Source: Chara braunii (taxonomy: Eukaryota > Streptophyta > Charophyceae > Charales > Characeae). Taken from it: 40,477 nt of DNA. Positions 11,154 to 21,152 of this stretch are shown here, piece by piece (positions within the stretch are counted from its first letter, which is position 1; every line of letters starts with the position of its first letter). The stretch lies in contig BFEA01000351.1 of NCBI GenBank assembly GCA_003427395.1, positions 1,312,570 to 1,353,046 on the forward strand, written 5' to 3'. The position numbers and the translations under genes are program-made. Below the pieces are notes generated by a model, which saw nothing but the letters and a program-made list of their open reading frames with translations, was not told the origin of the DNA and did not search any database.

Positions 11154-11161
11154 GAGAGAAG
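11074..11161. repeat. (GA)n microsatellite at the outer end of element 1
   Basis: A nearly pure run of AG dinucleotides, ending in GAAAGAGAGAAAG variants. It follows purine-rich sequence (11,000-11,074) that still aligns with the CT-rich beginning of the window, so the tract appears to be the outer end of the arm rather than random flank. A purine-rich microsatellite also sits at the outer end of each arm of element 2. Confidence 0.9.
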
Positions 11162-11259
11162 AAAAACTTCTAATCCTAATCAAATCAGCTCCCCGTAGTA
11201 GCAGCCAAATGTCGGTCACCCATCCCATAGTGAAAGATCGAATAAGTATGACTTGGAAC

Positions 11260-13190
11260 ACTTCATCATACATGAACTTGACAATGAGAAGCTAGAACTA
11301 GTGAAAAGCTCATGCACATGGAGGAAAAATCAACTAAGCAGGAACCGGAACATCACAACACATGACAATGAGAAGCTAGAACAAGTGAAAGCACATGCAC
11401 AAAGAGGACAGATCAAGTAAGTAGGAACCGGAACATCACAACACATATGAATTTGACAATGAGGAGCTAGCACTGGTGGAGAGCACATGCACATAGAGGA
11501 GAGATCAACTAAGTAGGAGTCGGAACATCACAACACATATGAACTTCACAATGAGAAGCCAGAACTAGTGAAAAGCACATGCACACAGGGGAGAGATCAA
11601 CAAAGTAGGAATCATAACATCATAACACATATGAAATTAACAACGACAAGCTAGAACTAGTGGAGAGCACATGCACATAAAGGTGAGATCAACTAAGTAG
11701 AAACCGGAACATCACAACACATATGAATTTGACAATGAGAAGCTAGAACTAGTGAAAAACACATGCACATGGAAGAAAGATCAACTAAGTACGAACTGGA
11801 ACATCACAACACATATGAAGTTCACAATGAGAAGCTAGCCTAGTGGAGGATACATGCACATGGAGGAGAGATCAACTAAGTAGGAACCAAAACATCAGAA
11901 CACACATGAACATGATAATGAGAAGCGAGAACTAGTGGAAAGCACATGCACATGGAGGAAAGATCAACTAAGTAGGAACGTGAACATCACAAGACATATG
12001 AACTTTGACAATGAGAAGCTAGAACTTATGAAAGCACATTCACATGGAGGAGAGATCAACTAAGTAGGAACCGGAACATCACAACACATATGAACTCGAC
12101 AATGAGAGGCTAGAACTAATGGAAAGCACATGCACATAGGGGAAAGATCAACTAAGTAGGAACCGGGACATCACAACACATATGAACTTAAAAATGAGAA
12201 GCTAGAACTAGTGAAAAACACATGCACATGGAGGAAAGATCAACTAAGTAGGAATCGGAACATCACAACATATATGAACTTGACACTGAGGAACTAGAAC
12301 TAGTGGAGGATATATGCACATGGAGGAGAGATCAACTAAGTAGGAACCGGAACATCACAACACACATGAACATGACAATGAGAAGCTAGAACTAGTGTAG
12401 AGCACATGCACATAGAGGAAAAATCAACTAAGTAGGAACCGGAACATCACAACACATATGAACATGATAATGAGAAGCTATAACTAGTGAAAGCACATGC
12501 ACATGGAGGAGAGATCAACTAAGTAGGAACCGGAACATCACAACACACATGGACATGACAATGAGAAGCTAGAACTAGCGAAAAACACATGCACATGGAG
12601 AAAACACCAACTAAGTAGGAACCGGAACATCACAACACACATGAACATCACAATGAGAAGCTAGAACGAGTGAAAGCACATGCACATGGGGGATTGATCA
12701 ACTAACTAGGAACCGGAACATCAAAACACATATGAACTTGACAATTAGAAACTAGAACTAGTGGAAAGCACATGCATATAGAGAAGAGATCAACTAAGTA
12801 GGAACCGGAACATCACAACACATATGAACATGACAATGAGAAGCTAGAGCCAGTGAAAAGCTCATGCACATGGAGGAAAGATCAACTAAGTAGGAACCGG
12901 AACATCACAACACATATGAACCTGATAATGAGAAGCTAGAACTAGTGAAAGCACATGCACATGGAAGAGAGATCAACTAAGTAGGAACCGGAACATCACA
13001 ACACACATGAACAAGACAAGGAGAAGCTAGAACTAGTGGAAAGCACATGCACATGGAGGAAAAATCAACTAAGTAGGAACCGAAACATCACAACACATAT
13101 GAACATGACAATGAGAAGATACAACCAGTAAAAAACTAATGCACATAGAGGAAAGATCAACTGAGAAGGAACCGGAACATCACGTACTAT
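11260..13190. repeat. Satellite A, 92 bp unit, about 21 copies
   Basis: Successive copies of AACTAAGTAGGAACCGG occur at 92 bp spacing (for example 11,507, 11,599 and 11,691), with shared blocks ACATCACAACACATATGAAC, GACAATGAGAAGCTAG and GCACATGCACATGG. Copies differ by a few to about 15%. The array is one continuous head-to-tail block with no gene. It ends sharply near 13,185 and passes directly into satellite B. Confidence 0.95.
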
Positions 13191-14450
13191 CATGTGAGTG
13201 AAAGCAAGAGTCTAAGTAAGTTAGATAACCAAGATCGAACCAAAGGTCATCCATAAAACAAGCGGTGCACTTCCTACTGGTGTGTGAGTGAAAAGCATGA
13301 GATTGAGTATGGTAGATCCTCTAGATTGAACCAAAGATCATCCATAGAAGTAGCGGTGCACTATCCACTAGTGTGTGAGTGAACAACATGAACTTGAGTA
13401 GACTAGATCAACAAGATTGAATCAAACATCATCCATAGAAGTAACGGTGCATTACCTACTAATGTGTGAGTGAAAAACATGAACTTGAGTGTGATAGATC
13501 ACCAAGATTGCATCAAAGACCATTCATGGAAGTAGCGGTGCACTACCTACTAGTGTGTGAGTGCAAAGCATGAGCGTGAGTATGCTAGATCACCAAGATT
13601 GCATCAAATATCATCCATGGAAGTAGCGGTGCACTACCTACTAGTGTGTGAGTGAAAAGCATGAGTGTGAGTAGGCTAGATCACCAAGATTGAATCAAAC
13701 ATCATCCATAGAAGTAGCGGTGCACTACCTACTAATTTGTGAGTGAAAAACTTGAACTTGAGTGGGCTAGATCTCCAAGATTGTATCAAAGATCATCCAT
13801 GGAAGTAGTGGTGCACTTTCTACTAGTGTGTGAGTGAAAAAGCATGATTGTGAGTAGGCTAGATCACGAAGATTGCATCAGAGATCATCCATGGAAGTAG
13901 CGGTGCACTACCTACTAGTGTGTGAGTGCAAAGCATGAGTGTGAGTAGGCCAGATCACCAAGATTGCATCAAAGTTCATCCATGGAAGTAGCGGTGCACT
14001 ACCTACTAGTGTGTGAGTGAAAAGCATGAGTATGAGTAGGCTAGATCACCAAGATTGCATCAAAGATCATCCATGGAAGTTGCGGTGCACTACCTACTAC
14101 TGTATGAGTGAAAAACATGAACTTGCATAGGTTAGATCACCAAGATTGCATCAAACATCATCCATAGAAGTAGCGGTGCACTACCTACTAGTGTGTGAGT
14201 GAAAAACATGAACTTGAGTGGGCTAGATGACCAAGATTGCATCAAAGATCATCCATGGAAGTAGCAGTGCACTACCTACTAGTGTGTGAGTGCAAAGCAT
14301 GAGCGTGACTACGCTAGATCACCAAGATTGCATCAAAGATCATCCATGGAAGTAACGGTGCACTACCTACTAGTGTGTGAGTGCCACCTACTAGTGTGTG
14401 AGTGAAAAGCATGAGTGTGAGGAGGCTAGATCACCGAGATCGCCTCAAAG
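13190..14450. repeat. Satellite B, 91 bp unit, about 14 copies
   Basis: Units begin with GTAGCGGTGCACTACCTACT and AGTGTGTGAGTG, then CTAGATCACCAAGATTGCAT and CATCCATGGAAG. The spacing is 91 bp (13,439, 13,530, 13,621). A partial duplication inside one unit occurs near 14,372-14,405. The unit length and the pieces ACTAGTG and AGATCA are shared with satellite A, suggesting distant common origin. Confidence 0.93.
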
Positions 14451-15300
14451 ATCATTCATAGAAGAATCGGAGCACTACCTATTAGTTTGTCAATGAAAAA
14501 CAACAGTTTGAGTAGCCCAAATCACAATTAACCAACATGAGATCATCCATAGAAGAATCGAAGTACTACCTACTAGTGTGTGAATAAAAAACAAGAGTTG
14601 CACCAGCAAGAGGTCATCCATGGAAGAATCGGAGGATCTCCTATTAACATGTGAGTGAAGAACAAGAGTTTGAGTAGCCCAAATCACAAGTAATCAACTT
14701 GAGATCATCCATAAAAGAATCAGAGCACTACCTACTAGTGTGTGAATGAAAAACAAGAGTTTGAGTAACCAAAATCACAAGTAACCAACATGAGATCTTC
14801 CATAGAAGAATCGGAGCACTACCTACTAGTGTGCGAATGAAAAACAAGAGTTTGAGTAGCCCAAATGACAAGTAACCAACATGAGATCAGCCATAGAAGA
14901 ATTGGAGCACTACCTATTAGTGTGTGAGTGAAAAACAAGAGTTTGAGTAGCCAAAATTACCAGTAACCAACATAAAATCATCCATAGAAGAATCGGAGCA
15001 CTACCTACTAGTGTGTGAATGAAAAACAAGAGTTTGAGTAGCCCAAATCACAAGTACCCAACATGAGATCATCCATAGAAGAATCCGAGCACTACCTACT
15101 AGTGTGTGAGTGAAAAACAAGAGTTTGTGTAACCAACATGAGATCATCCATAGAAGAATCACAGCACTACCTACTAGTGTGTGAATGAAAAACAAGAGTT
15201 TGAGTAGCCCAAATCACAAGTAACCAATATGAGATCATTCATAGAAGAATCGGAGCACTACCTACTAGTGTGCGAGTGAAAACCAAGAGTTTGAGTATCC
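14450..15300. repeat. Satellite C, 91 bp variant of satellite B, about 9 copies
   Basis: Units keep the B block CACTACCTACTAGTGTGTGA and ATCATCCATAGAAG but replace the middle with AACAAGAGTTTGAGTAGCCC and CAAGTAACCAACATGAGATC. Spacing is 91 bp (15,001, 15,092). Some units carry internal deletions (near 14,600 and 15,128). It stops at the GAA tract of element 2's left arm. Confidence 0.93.
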
Positions 15301-15476
15301 CAATAAGAAGAAAAAGATGAAGAAGAAGAAGAAGAAGAAGAAGAAGATGAAGAATAAGGAGAAGGGGAGGAAGAAGAAGAAGAAGGAGGATAAGGAGAAG
15401 AAGAGAAAGAAGAAGAAGAAGAAGAAGAAGAAGAAGAAGAAGAAGAAGAAGAAGAAGAAGAAGAAGATGAAGAAGG
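15301..15476. repeat. (GAA)n microsatellite at the outer end of the left arm
   Basis: Imperfect then nearly perfect GAA repeats, interrupted by GAT and GGA triplets, with the longest clean run at about 15,410-15,466. It lies directly outside the left arm and mirrors the (TTC)n at 36,238-36,312 in inverted orientation. The long lysine-rich or leucine-rich frames across it are artefacts. Confidence 0.95.
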
Positions 15477-15496
15477 ATATGCATCCTCTTCCTTCC

Positions 15497-15505
15497 ACTC
15501 ACCTT
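15497..15505 (-). promoter_or_regulatory. Splice-donor-like site in the left arm, pointing outwards
   Basis: Reading on the - strand gives AAG|GTGAGT, matching the eukaryotic 5' splice consensus. The equivalent position of the right arm (36,208-36,216) has GAG|GTGAGT. The distance from the TATA region is 437 nt here and 429 nt in the right arm. Conservation in both diverged arms supports a role, but no acceptor was identified. Confidence 0.4.
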
Positions 15506-15932
15506 GTTAATGTCTTGCAGATGGAGTTTCAATCTTGATGAGGTTTTCCTTGCTCCTTGCACAACTGCTCCTTGGCTATGGCTCCCTCCTTCTTCAAGCC
15601 TCTCTCCTTCCTTTCTCACCTCTTCCCAAGTTACCCCAAACTCGAACCACCATAGGTATGGAGTCCTCCCCTCTAGGAGGGCTTATGGGACTCCCTCTAG
15701 CCTCTCTTTCTTCCTCACCCCCAGGTGGCTATGGCGGATCACCTCCCTAGGGCCAGCTTCCCTATCACTAGTCTCTAGAGCTCCTCTCCTTAGCTCATGA
15801 CCTCCACCAAGCTCCTAAACTGGCATGGGTTCCCCTTTTCTCTCTCCAAGTGAAAGAGTGCTCCTATGAGCTCACTTGGGCAGTATGGGCACTCCTCATG
15901 CAATTGTGAATGTGGCGGACTGAATTCCCAGC

Positions 15933-15939
15933 TTATGTA
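15933..15939 (-). promoter_or_regulatory. Decayed TATA-like box, left arm
   Basis: The - strand reads GCCTACATAAGCTGG where the right arm has GCCTATATAAGCTGG, so the box differs by one transition. It would drive transcription leftwards into satellites C-A. Confidence 0.4.
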
Positions 15940-17066
15940 GGCTAAAACCAGCATTCCCGCCAGCCCATGAGCCTCCCCATGTGCCTTGAGGTGAACCGAG
16001 GTACCCCCAAGGCCAAATTCTATTACTAGGCCCTGCGGAGGTACCCGGACCTCCTTTTGACCAAGTACATGCAGTCCGAGTTGTTGGTAGCAACGCGGAA
16101 TGCCTCTTGGCCTACTCCGGCCTCCTTTTCACCTCACAAATGCTGCCCCCTTGGGTCCCAATGCCCAAAGGGCAACTTTACTTAAGAGAAAAAGGCCTAG
16201 TGGGCCTTTTCCTCGATTTTTTCAGTTTGTACCCTATTTTTGGTAGGCCGAGATATTTTTTCATGCAGCGGCACATTTTCAGCCTTGGATCTGGCTGAGA
16301 TCCCAAACCAGCAATAATTTGTGTCACCCCCTAGTATCCCTTGCTTCAATTTTGAGCCCCTAAGTCCAATTGTTCAATTTTTTGTGAATCTGGCTCTCTT
16401 TTTGGGCCAAATGCGCAGTTTCGTCATTTTTCCTCTTTTGTTTTTTTCCATTTTGGGCTGCCACCTCATTCCGGGGCTAACCGTTTTGAGATGGTTTACA
16501 AAAAAAGGCTAGTTCCTCTCCACCGTGAGATCTGATCTCAGATCCATGGTTTAAAAGTAAACCGGTTATTTTCCTTTTACATTTTCTCTTATTTTCTTCC
16601 TTTTAATTCAGATTTTATTGAGATAGGGCCCCAAAGGTCATATCTCTGCAATCTGGATTGCCCTCCCTCATTCTAGGAGGGATGAGGTCAAAGTTGGGGC
16701 CTGTGAGTCCCTACTGTGCAGGTCCCAATAAGCCGGCATACTCTCCTCCACTCTTTTCTCCCTTTTTGTCTCTCTCTCCCTTATTTTTCTCTCATTTTTC
16801 TTTTTTTTTCTTTTATTTCAGTTGTGACAAGTGTCAAACTGCTGTGCACCCTCTTTCTAGGCCTTAGGGCCTTATTCAAGGCCAGGTTCATGGTTGTTAC
16901 TTACCCGTTATATCTCGGATTACAACAATGTCACCCCCATGCTCCTAGAGGGCTCCGTTTTGCCTCCGTTTGTCCAATTTTAAGCCCCATTTGCTCCGAT
17001 TTTCTAAGGACAACCTTTTTCTCATGTTGAGCCTCTTGAGGTTCTATTTTCTCATGCCTAGCTAGT

Positions 17067-17084
17067 CCGAGATATCTCGGACTG
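17067..17084. repeat. Perfect palindrome, one of a series of stem modules in the arms
   Basis: GTCCGAGATATCTCGGAC reads identically on both strands. Related stems recur along this arm near 16,075, 17,583, 17,742, 17,925, 18,352 and 18,512, and in the right arm near 33,205, 33,367, 33,775, 33,932, 34,104, 34,640 and 35,617. Confidence 0.8.
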
Positions 17085-18749
17085 CTGGGCAGCCCTCCCA
17101 ACACCATTATTTTGCTTTCTTTTCTCCCCACGACTCTCCCACTTGCCCCCTTTACACTTGTGGTGCTAATATTTTCCACCGTCTAGATCCTTGATCTCGA
17201 CGGTATCGTTTGCTTGCACAAATATTCCTTGTGCTTGCTCATGGTTCCCTTGGGATATCCCAAGTCTCCGCCACTCTCCTCCATACTAGTTTTATTTTTT
17301 CGTCCCGCAGGCGGTCCCGCCGGCGCGTGTCCCATTTTTCAATTTTTATTATTTGGACCTACTTGGTCTCCGACAACATTCCGGATGGTATCCTGTTTTT
17401 ATTTTTGGGGCCCCTTGCCCTTGGTGGTCCCATGATCTCTACATGTGTGCTGATTTTTCTAGGCCGTGCGATCTCATCTCACGGTTGCCGATTACCGTCC
17501 CCACTTGCCTCATGCCGAAATTGCTCTTTTCTAGCCTTCCGGGCTTGCCGTGGCTCATTTTCTCTTAACCTAGGCACCCCCATGCAGTCCGTTATTTCTC
17601 GGACTACAGTCATGGCCATCTTTCTAATCCCACAACCTCACAACTTGCCCCATGCTAAAAGAGAATGAAACGTTAAATTTATAAGTGCATCCGGGTCAAT
17701 ATTGGTTCCGGATGCACCTAGAACATGTGTTTTCCCTCCCCCATGGAGTCCGTTGCAACTCGGACTGCAATAGGGGTCAATTTCCTAGCCCCAATGCCCC
17801 ACAACTAGCCTCCACAGCTAGCCCCTACTCAAAAGAAAAAGAAACTGTCAATTCCTAAGTTCATCCGAACTTGATTTTGGGTCCGGATGCACCTAAAACA
17901 TGTGTTTCTCCTCATGCATGTAATCCGTTTTATTTCGGTTGCACGGGGCCTTGATTTACTTTGATTTTCTCTGCAAAAATTAAAGAAAATCAAAGTCCTT
18001 TGTAACCGCCATATTCCATAATGAATCTGGTCACGGATGAATCTCCCCAAGTGACCGTTTTTTACCGTTAAGGTCTTTTTCTCTTTTCTTTTATTTTCTC
18101 TTTTCTTTTCTTTTCTCTTTTCTTTTCTTTTGTTTTTCCTCCTTTCTTGGACAGTAGGGACCTGCCAGTCCCTACTTGTGGCAGTCTCTACTGACAACCA
18201 ACTCACTCACTCCCTCTCACTCTTTTTGTCTTATTCTCTCACATTTTCTTTTCTTTTCTCTCTTTTTTCTAGCATGTCAAGTGTCAAGTGGCCGTTAAGG
18301 CATTTTTCTAACCCCTTCCTCTTAGTTTAAGCCCTTCCTATGCCCAAGGTGGAGTCCGTTATTTCTCGGGCTGCAATAATGGCCTTCTCATGCACATGGG
18401 AGCTTCCTCTCACTCCTATCTTCCTCCGATAATGGCCCCTCCTACTCCGATTTTCACCCGGAGGCCTATTTTTTACACGGGGTCTCATTTGACTCCATTT
18501 TCTTGAGGGAGGCTAATCCGAGATTTTTCGGATTGCTCCCATGCCTCCCACTTCAGTTTTGTTTACTTTTTCTTTTCCTTTCGGCCTTCCCATTTGCTAC
18601 CACTAGTGCTTGCACTAGTGATGCTGCTATTCTTGGTCGTCAAGATGTCGATCTTGACGGTGCACCTTGCCCTTATTATTTTCCCTCATGCGGTGCCGCC
18701 GTTTCTTCTTGGGACTTTCACATGTCCCCGCCACTTGTCTTGTTGGTGG

Positions 18750-18895
18750 TCCCCAGTACTTAGTCCCACCGGTGGTCCCCGACACTTAGTCCCGCCGGTG
18801 GTCCCCGACACTTAGTCCCGCTGGTGGTCCCCGACACTTAGTCCCGTCGGCGGTCCCCGATACTTAGTCCCGCGGGTGGTCTCCGACACATTTCT
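18750..18895. repeat. 26 bp minisatellite inside the left arm, about 6 copies
   Basis: Units read GACACTTAGTCCCGCCGG followed by TGGTCCCC, at 26 bp steps. The reverse complement contains GTGTCGGGGACCACCGG, a close relative of the arm terminus TGTGTCGGGACCGGTGGG. Thus the terminal motif is iterated inside the arm. Confidence 0.88.
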
Positions 18896-19454
18896 CCCCG
18901 GATGCCATTATTTTTACTTAGTCCCACATGGTCCCGGGTGCCTTTCCCCGAGGTGTCCCACGTCCCTTGGGTGTTTTGCCGCCCCATGGTGACCCCTCTC
19001 CCTTATTTTTTTTCGCGCCTTGTGCGCGCCGATTTCTTTGGTCGTGGGCCTCTGCTCCGAGGCTCCTGTAGGTGGCCCCCACGTTGGCCCGTCATTCTCT
19101 AGCTTCCCACGGCCCCGGGGTCATCCATCTCCCAACTTCCTCATTCTTTTATCGTTGTCGTGGTGCATTAGCTGGTTCAAGGGCCCTTAGACCTTAGTCT
19201 TATTGCTTTCCAACGGCCCGCCCGGCCTCATGCTACATCCTATATGCCCCTGCTCCTGCGCTTATTCTCGTGTCGTTGCTGGTTTTCTCCTCCTGTGGTT
19301 TTCAACCCAGGACATCACTCGTTCCTGTGGCCTAATCCTTTGTTCTTTCTCTCTCTTGCCTCCTCACTCCAGATTTCTCTTCTGTGCACAGTTCGTCCAT
19401 ATTCAGTCTCTCGAGTGATGGGAAGTTATTCGGGACCCACCAGTCCCGACAACA

Positions 19455-20222
19455 TTCCTCGAGGATCATCAACTGGGGATTGAGCCGCCAAGGGAAGTGA
19501 CTGGCGGTATAGAAATCAGCCTACCTACCATAAATGAGATCCGGCACCCGGTGGTGGATTGGGTCGGGATCGAGCTTATGGAAAACACGGTTTACCTGTT
19601 GACCAAGGTTGAATGGCATGCGGATGGGGACGACGAGTGGAACCCGGACCTGCGGGGGCATATACACGCAGAAAGATGGTTGTATTTGTCGAAGGACGGG
19701 TGACGCGCGTTCGGAGTCCTGCTAGCATTGGGAGAGGATCCGCTAAACATGTTCGAAGGAGCGTGGCAGTTAGTGTGGCAGGCGGGGTTCGAGTTCGCAG
19801 ACCCGGAGTTTGCAGACCCGGAGGTCGAGGACGTAACAACAGACCTTAGGGTGACCATGACCGGGAGTTTCAACTTGCCTAGTGAGAATGTTCGGATGAA
19901 ATTGCCATCCTTCTTACTGAAAAAGTTGAGCGGGATGGATCTTGTCAAGCGAGCAGTGGCCGACCTCGCCAACCTGACGTTGGAAGAAGCGACGGTCCAC
20001 CGGGAATACTACCGGGCCTTCCTAGAAATGGGGCCGTCCGACGGTGAGCAGAGGTACGAGGTATTGCGAATATTGCGCGTCGTATTCACCACAAGGCCTA
20101 GAGTTCCAGTTGTTAGCGATGAGGTTCTATGGGGCGTTATCTAAAGAGAAATAAATCGGGGGTTGATTTACGTAGATGACCTGTACCGCCTATACGAGCT
20201 ATCAGAAGTGGAGGCAAGTTAA
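19455..20222 (+). pseudogene. Gene C' of the A-D family, 5' truncated by the arm
   Basis: The open frame enters directly from the arm junction at 19,455 with LEDHQLGIEPPREVTGG, matching WEDRPRGILPPRASGG of gene C, so about the first seven codons including the start are missing. It continues with PVVDWVGIEL, MFEGAW, GFEFADPE (with a small internal duplication of EFADPE near 19,793-19,815), VRMKLPSFLL, REYYRAFLEM, WGVI, and YVDDLYRLYE to a stop at 20,220. Interruptions are a TGA at 19,701 and a TAA at 20,145. The TGA is at the same alignment position as in gene C of element 1. It lies 144 nt upstream of D'. Function unknown. Confidence 0.8.
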
Positions 20223-20366
20223 TAACAGGGAAAAGGGAAAAGGGAATAAGGAAGAAAAATGAGGGCGGATAAAAAGTAGGAAGTTGCCTAGTGGTGGTCG
20301 GAGGAATGAATGAAATAAGCAGGACTCGCGTGTTGTTTAAACTGTGTAGGGAACCGCTAATTGATG

Positions 20367-21152
20367 ATGGCAATGAGACGCGCCCGGATATCGCGGCGAC
20401 CCACGCACCCTCGACCGCCCACGGAAAGGGGAGACGAATGGGAGGTGTCAGTTTCAGCAAGCTACGTGGTTCGAGGAACTGACACAGAATGGAGAGTTGT
20501 GACCTTGGGGAGGGACCAAACCTTCATGATGGTAAAATGTTTATGGAGAGGTATGAAGTTCAATAGGGGGCCGGGGGACGATCTATATGCTGATTTGAGG
20601 GTGATTGGGACCGTATACCTACCGAACATTGGATGGGACATGCTAGGAACCGAGACGGCGCTAGGACATGGGTTGTTGCCAATCTTCCAAAGGGCTGCCA
20701 GGGCAGTAAACCGGATAGGTCAGGAGGTTCGGGGAAGGAGGAATGTAGGGCTGAGAACTCGGGTGGAGGTAGGAGGATGGCGAGAGTTTAGGACCCCAAT
20801 GACAGGATTGCGGTGCCGAGTACCCCGTTTCATGGTAGACTTGGTATTCGGTAGCCTCTCAAGGGCAAGAGACTTGGTGGACTCCACCCTAACCTGGATC
20901 CACCACTTCCGGCCACAGACGACGGGAATGTTTTACGATGTGTCAGTAAGGCATGGACCGTTTTGGGAAAATCGGGCCCGTGAACTACTCGAACTCATCG
21001 AAATCCTGATACTCGGAGTACCGTGTTTGGCGTTTGAAGAATATAAACCAATAATTATCAGGGAGATAGAAATGAGAGAAAACTACCTTGCAGGGGCGGC
21101 TAACTTGTTCGAAGAACCTGACGAACAGGACAGGTATGAGGGTCCGGCATAA
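20367..21152 (+). CDS. Gene D' of the A-D family, intact, 261 aa, function unknown
   Basis: An uninterrupted frame. Of the close ATGs at 20,364, 20,367 and 20,373, the one at 20,367 gives MAMRR, similar to the MARR start of C, and places the conserved Gly at residue 22 and Trp at 25 as in D. Motifs in order: EWEVS, VTLGRD, GPGDDL, DLRVIGTVYLP, EVRGRRN (basic), GGWREF, CRVPRFMVDLVFGSLSRA, MFYDVSVRHGPFWEN, and a helical C-terminus with YLAGAANLFEEP. The N-terminal third looks strand-rich, the rest helical. No signal peptide, transmembrane segment, zinc knuckle or known catalytic motif is visible. It sits between C' and gag on the same strand. It is the only unbroken member of six copies, in an element whose gag-pol is dead. 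It could be structural, nucleic-acid binding or a silencing suppressor, but nothing in the sequence decides. Confidence 0.75.
   Translation: MAMRRARISRRPTHPRPPTERGDEWEVSVSASYVVRGTDTEWRVVTLGRDQTFMMVKCLWRGMKFNRGPGDDLYADLRVIGTVYLPNIGWDMLGTETALGHGLLPIFQRAARAVNRIGQEVRGRRNVGLRTRVEVGGWREFRTPMTGLRCRVPRFMVDLVFGSLSRARDLVDSTLTWIHHFRPQTTGMFYDVSVRHGPFWENRARELLELIEILILGVPCLAFEEYKPIIIREIEMRENYLAGAANLFEEPDEQDRYEGPA

Larger units (their letters stand above)
1..11160. mobile_element. Element 1: composite element with inverted LTR-like arms and paralogous genes A-D
   Basis: The unit is bounded by arms that align with each other in inverted orientation from the first base of the window to about 1,095 and from about 11,035 back to about 9,930. 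Between them lie a LINE fragment on the + strand and four related genes on the - strand. The right arm begins TGTGTCGGG, the same start as the right arm of element 2. On the strand of the genes the order is inverted arm, spacer, A, B, C, D, short spacer, LINE fragment (antisense), correctly oriented arm. This parallels element 2, where gag-pol sits in the place held here by the LINE fragment. The left limit lies outside the window or at its edge. Whether this is one element or nested remains is inferred. Confidence 0.55.
15480..19454 (-). repeat. Left arm of inverted repeat 2 (inverted LTR)
   Basis: Read on the - strand it starts TGTTGTCGGGACTGGTGGG at 19,454 and runs to the GAA tract. It corresponds throughout to 32,328-36,237 in reverse complement: the terminal palindrome, the 26 bp minisatellite (18,754-18,895), the paired-stem modules around GCAGTCCGAG, the block GGTGAACCGAGGTACCCCC near 15,990-16,010, the TATA region near 15,936 and the splice-donor-like site at 15,497-15,505. 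Identity is roughly 70-80% by eye with many indels. It cuts directly into the coding sequence of C', so this end was joined or inserted after the gene existed. Confidence 0.85.

Noticed and set aside
11260-15300. CRISPR-like regular repeats
   Set aside because: Units are contiguous without unique spacers and lie in a eukaryotic repeat context, so they are satellites.
15239-15619. Leucine- or phenylalanine-rich protein across the GAA tract
   Set aside because: It is translation of a microsatellite, with no conserved sequence outside it.
19701-19703. Selenocysteine at the shared TGA
   Set aside because: No SECIS-like element was seen and neighbouring stops are mixed TAG, TAA and TGA. Readthrough or decay is simpler.
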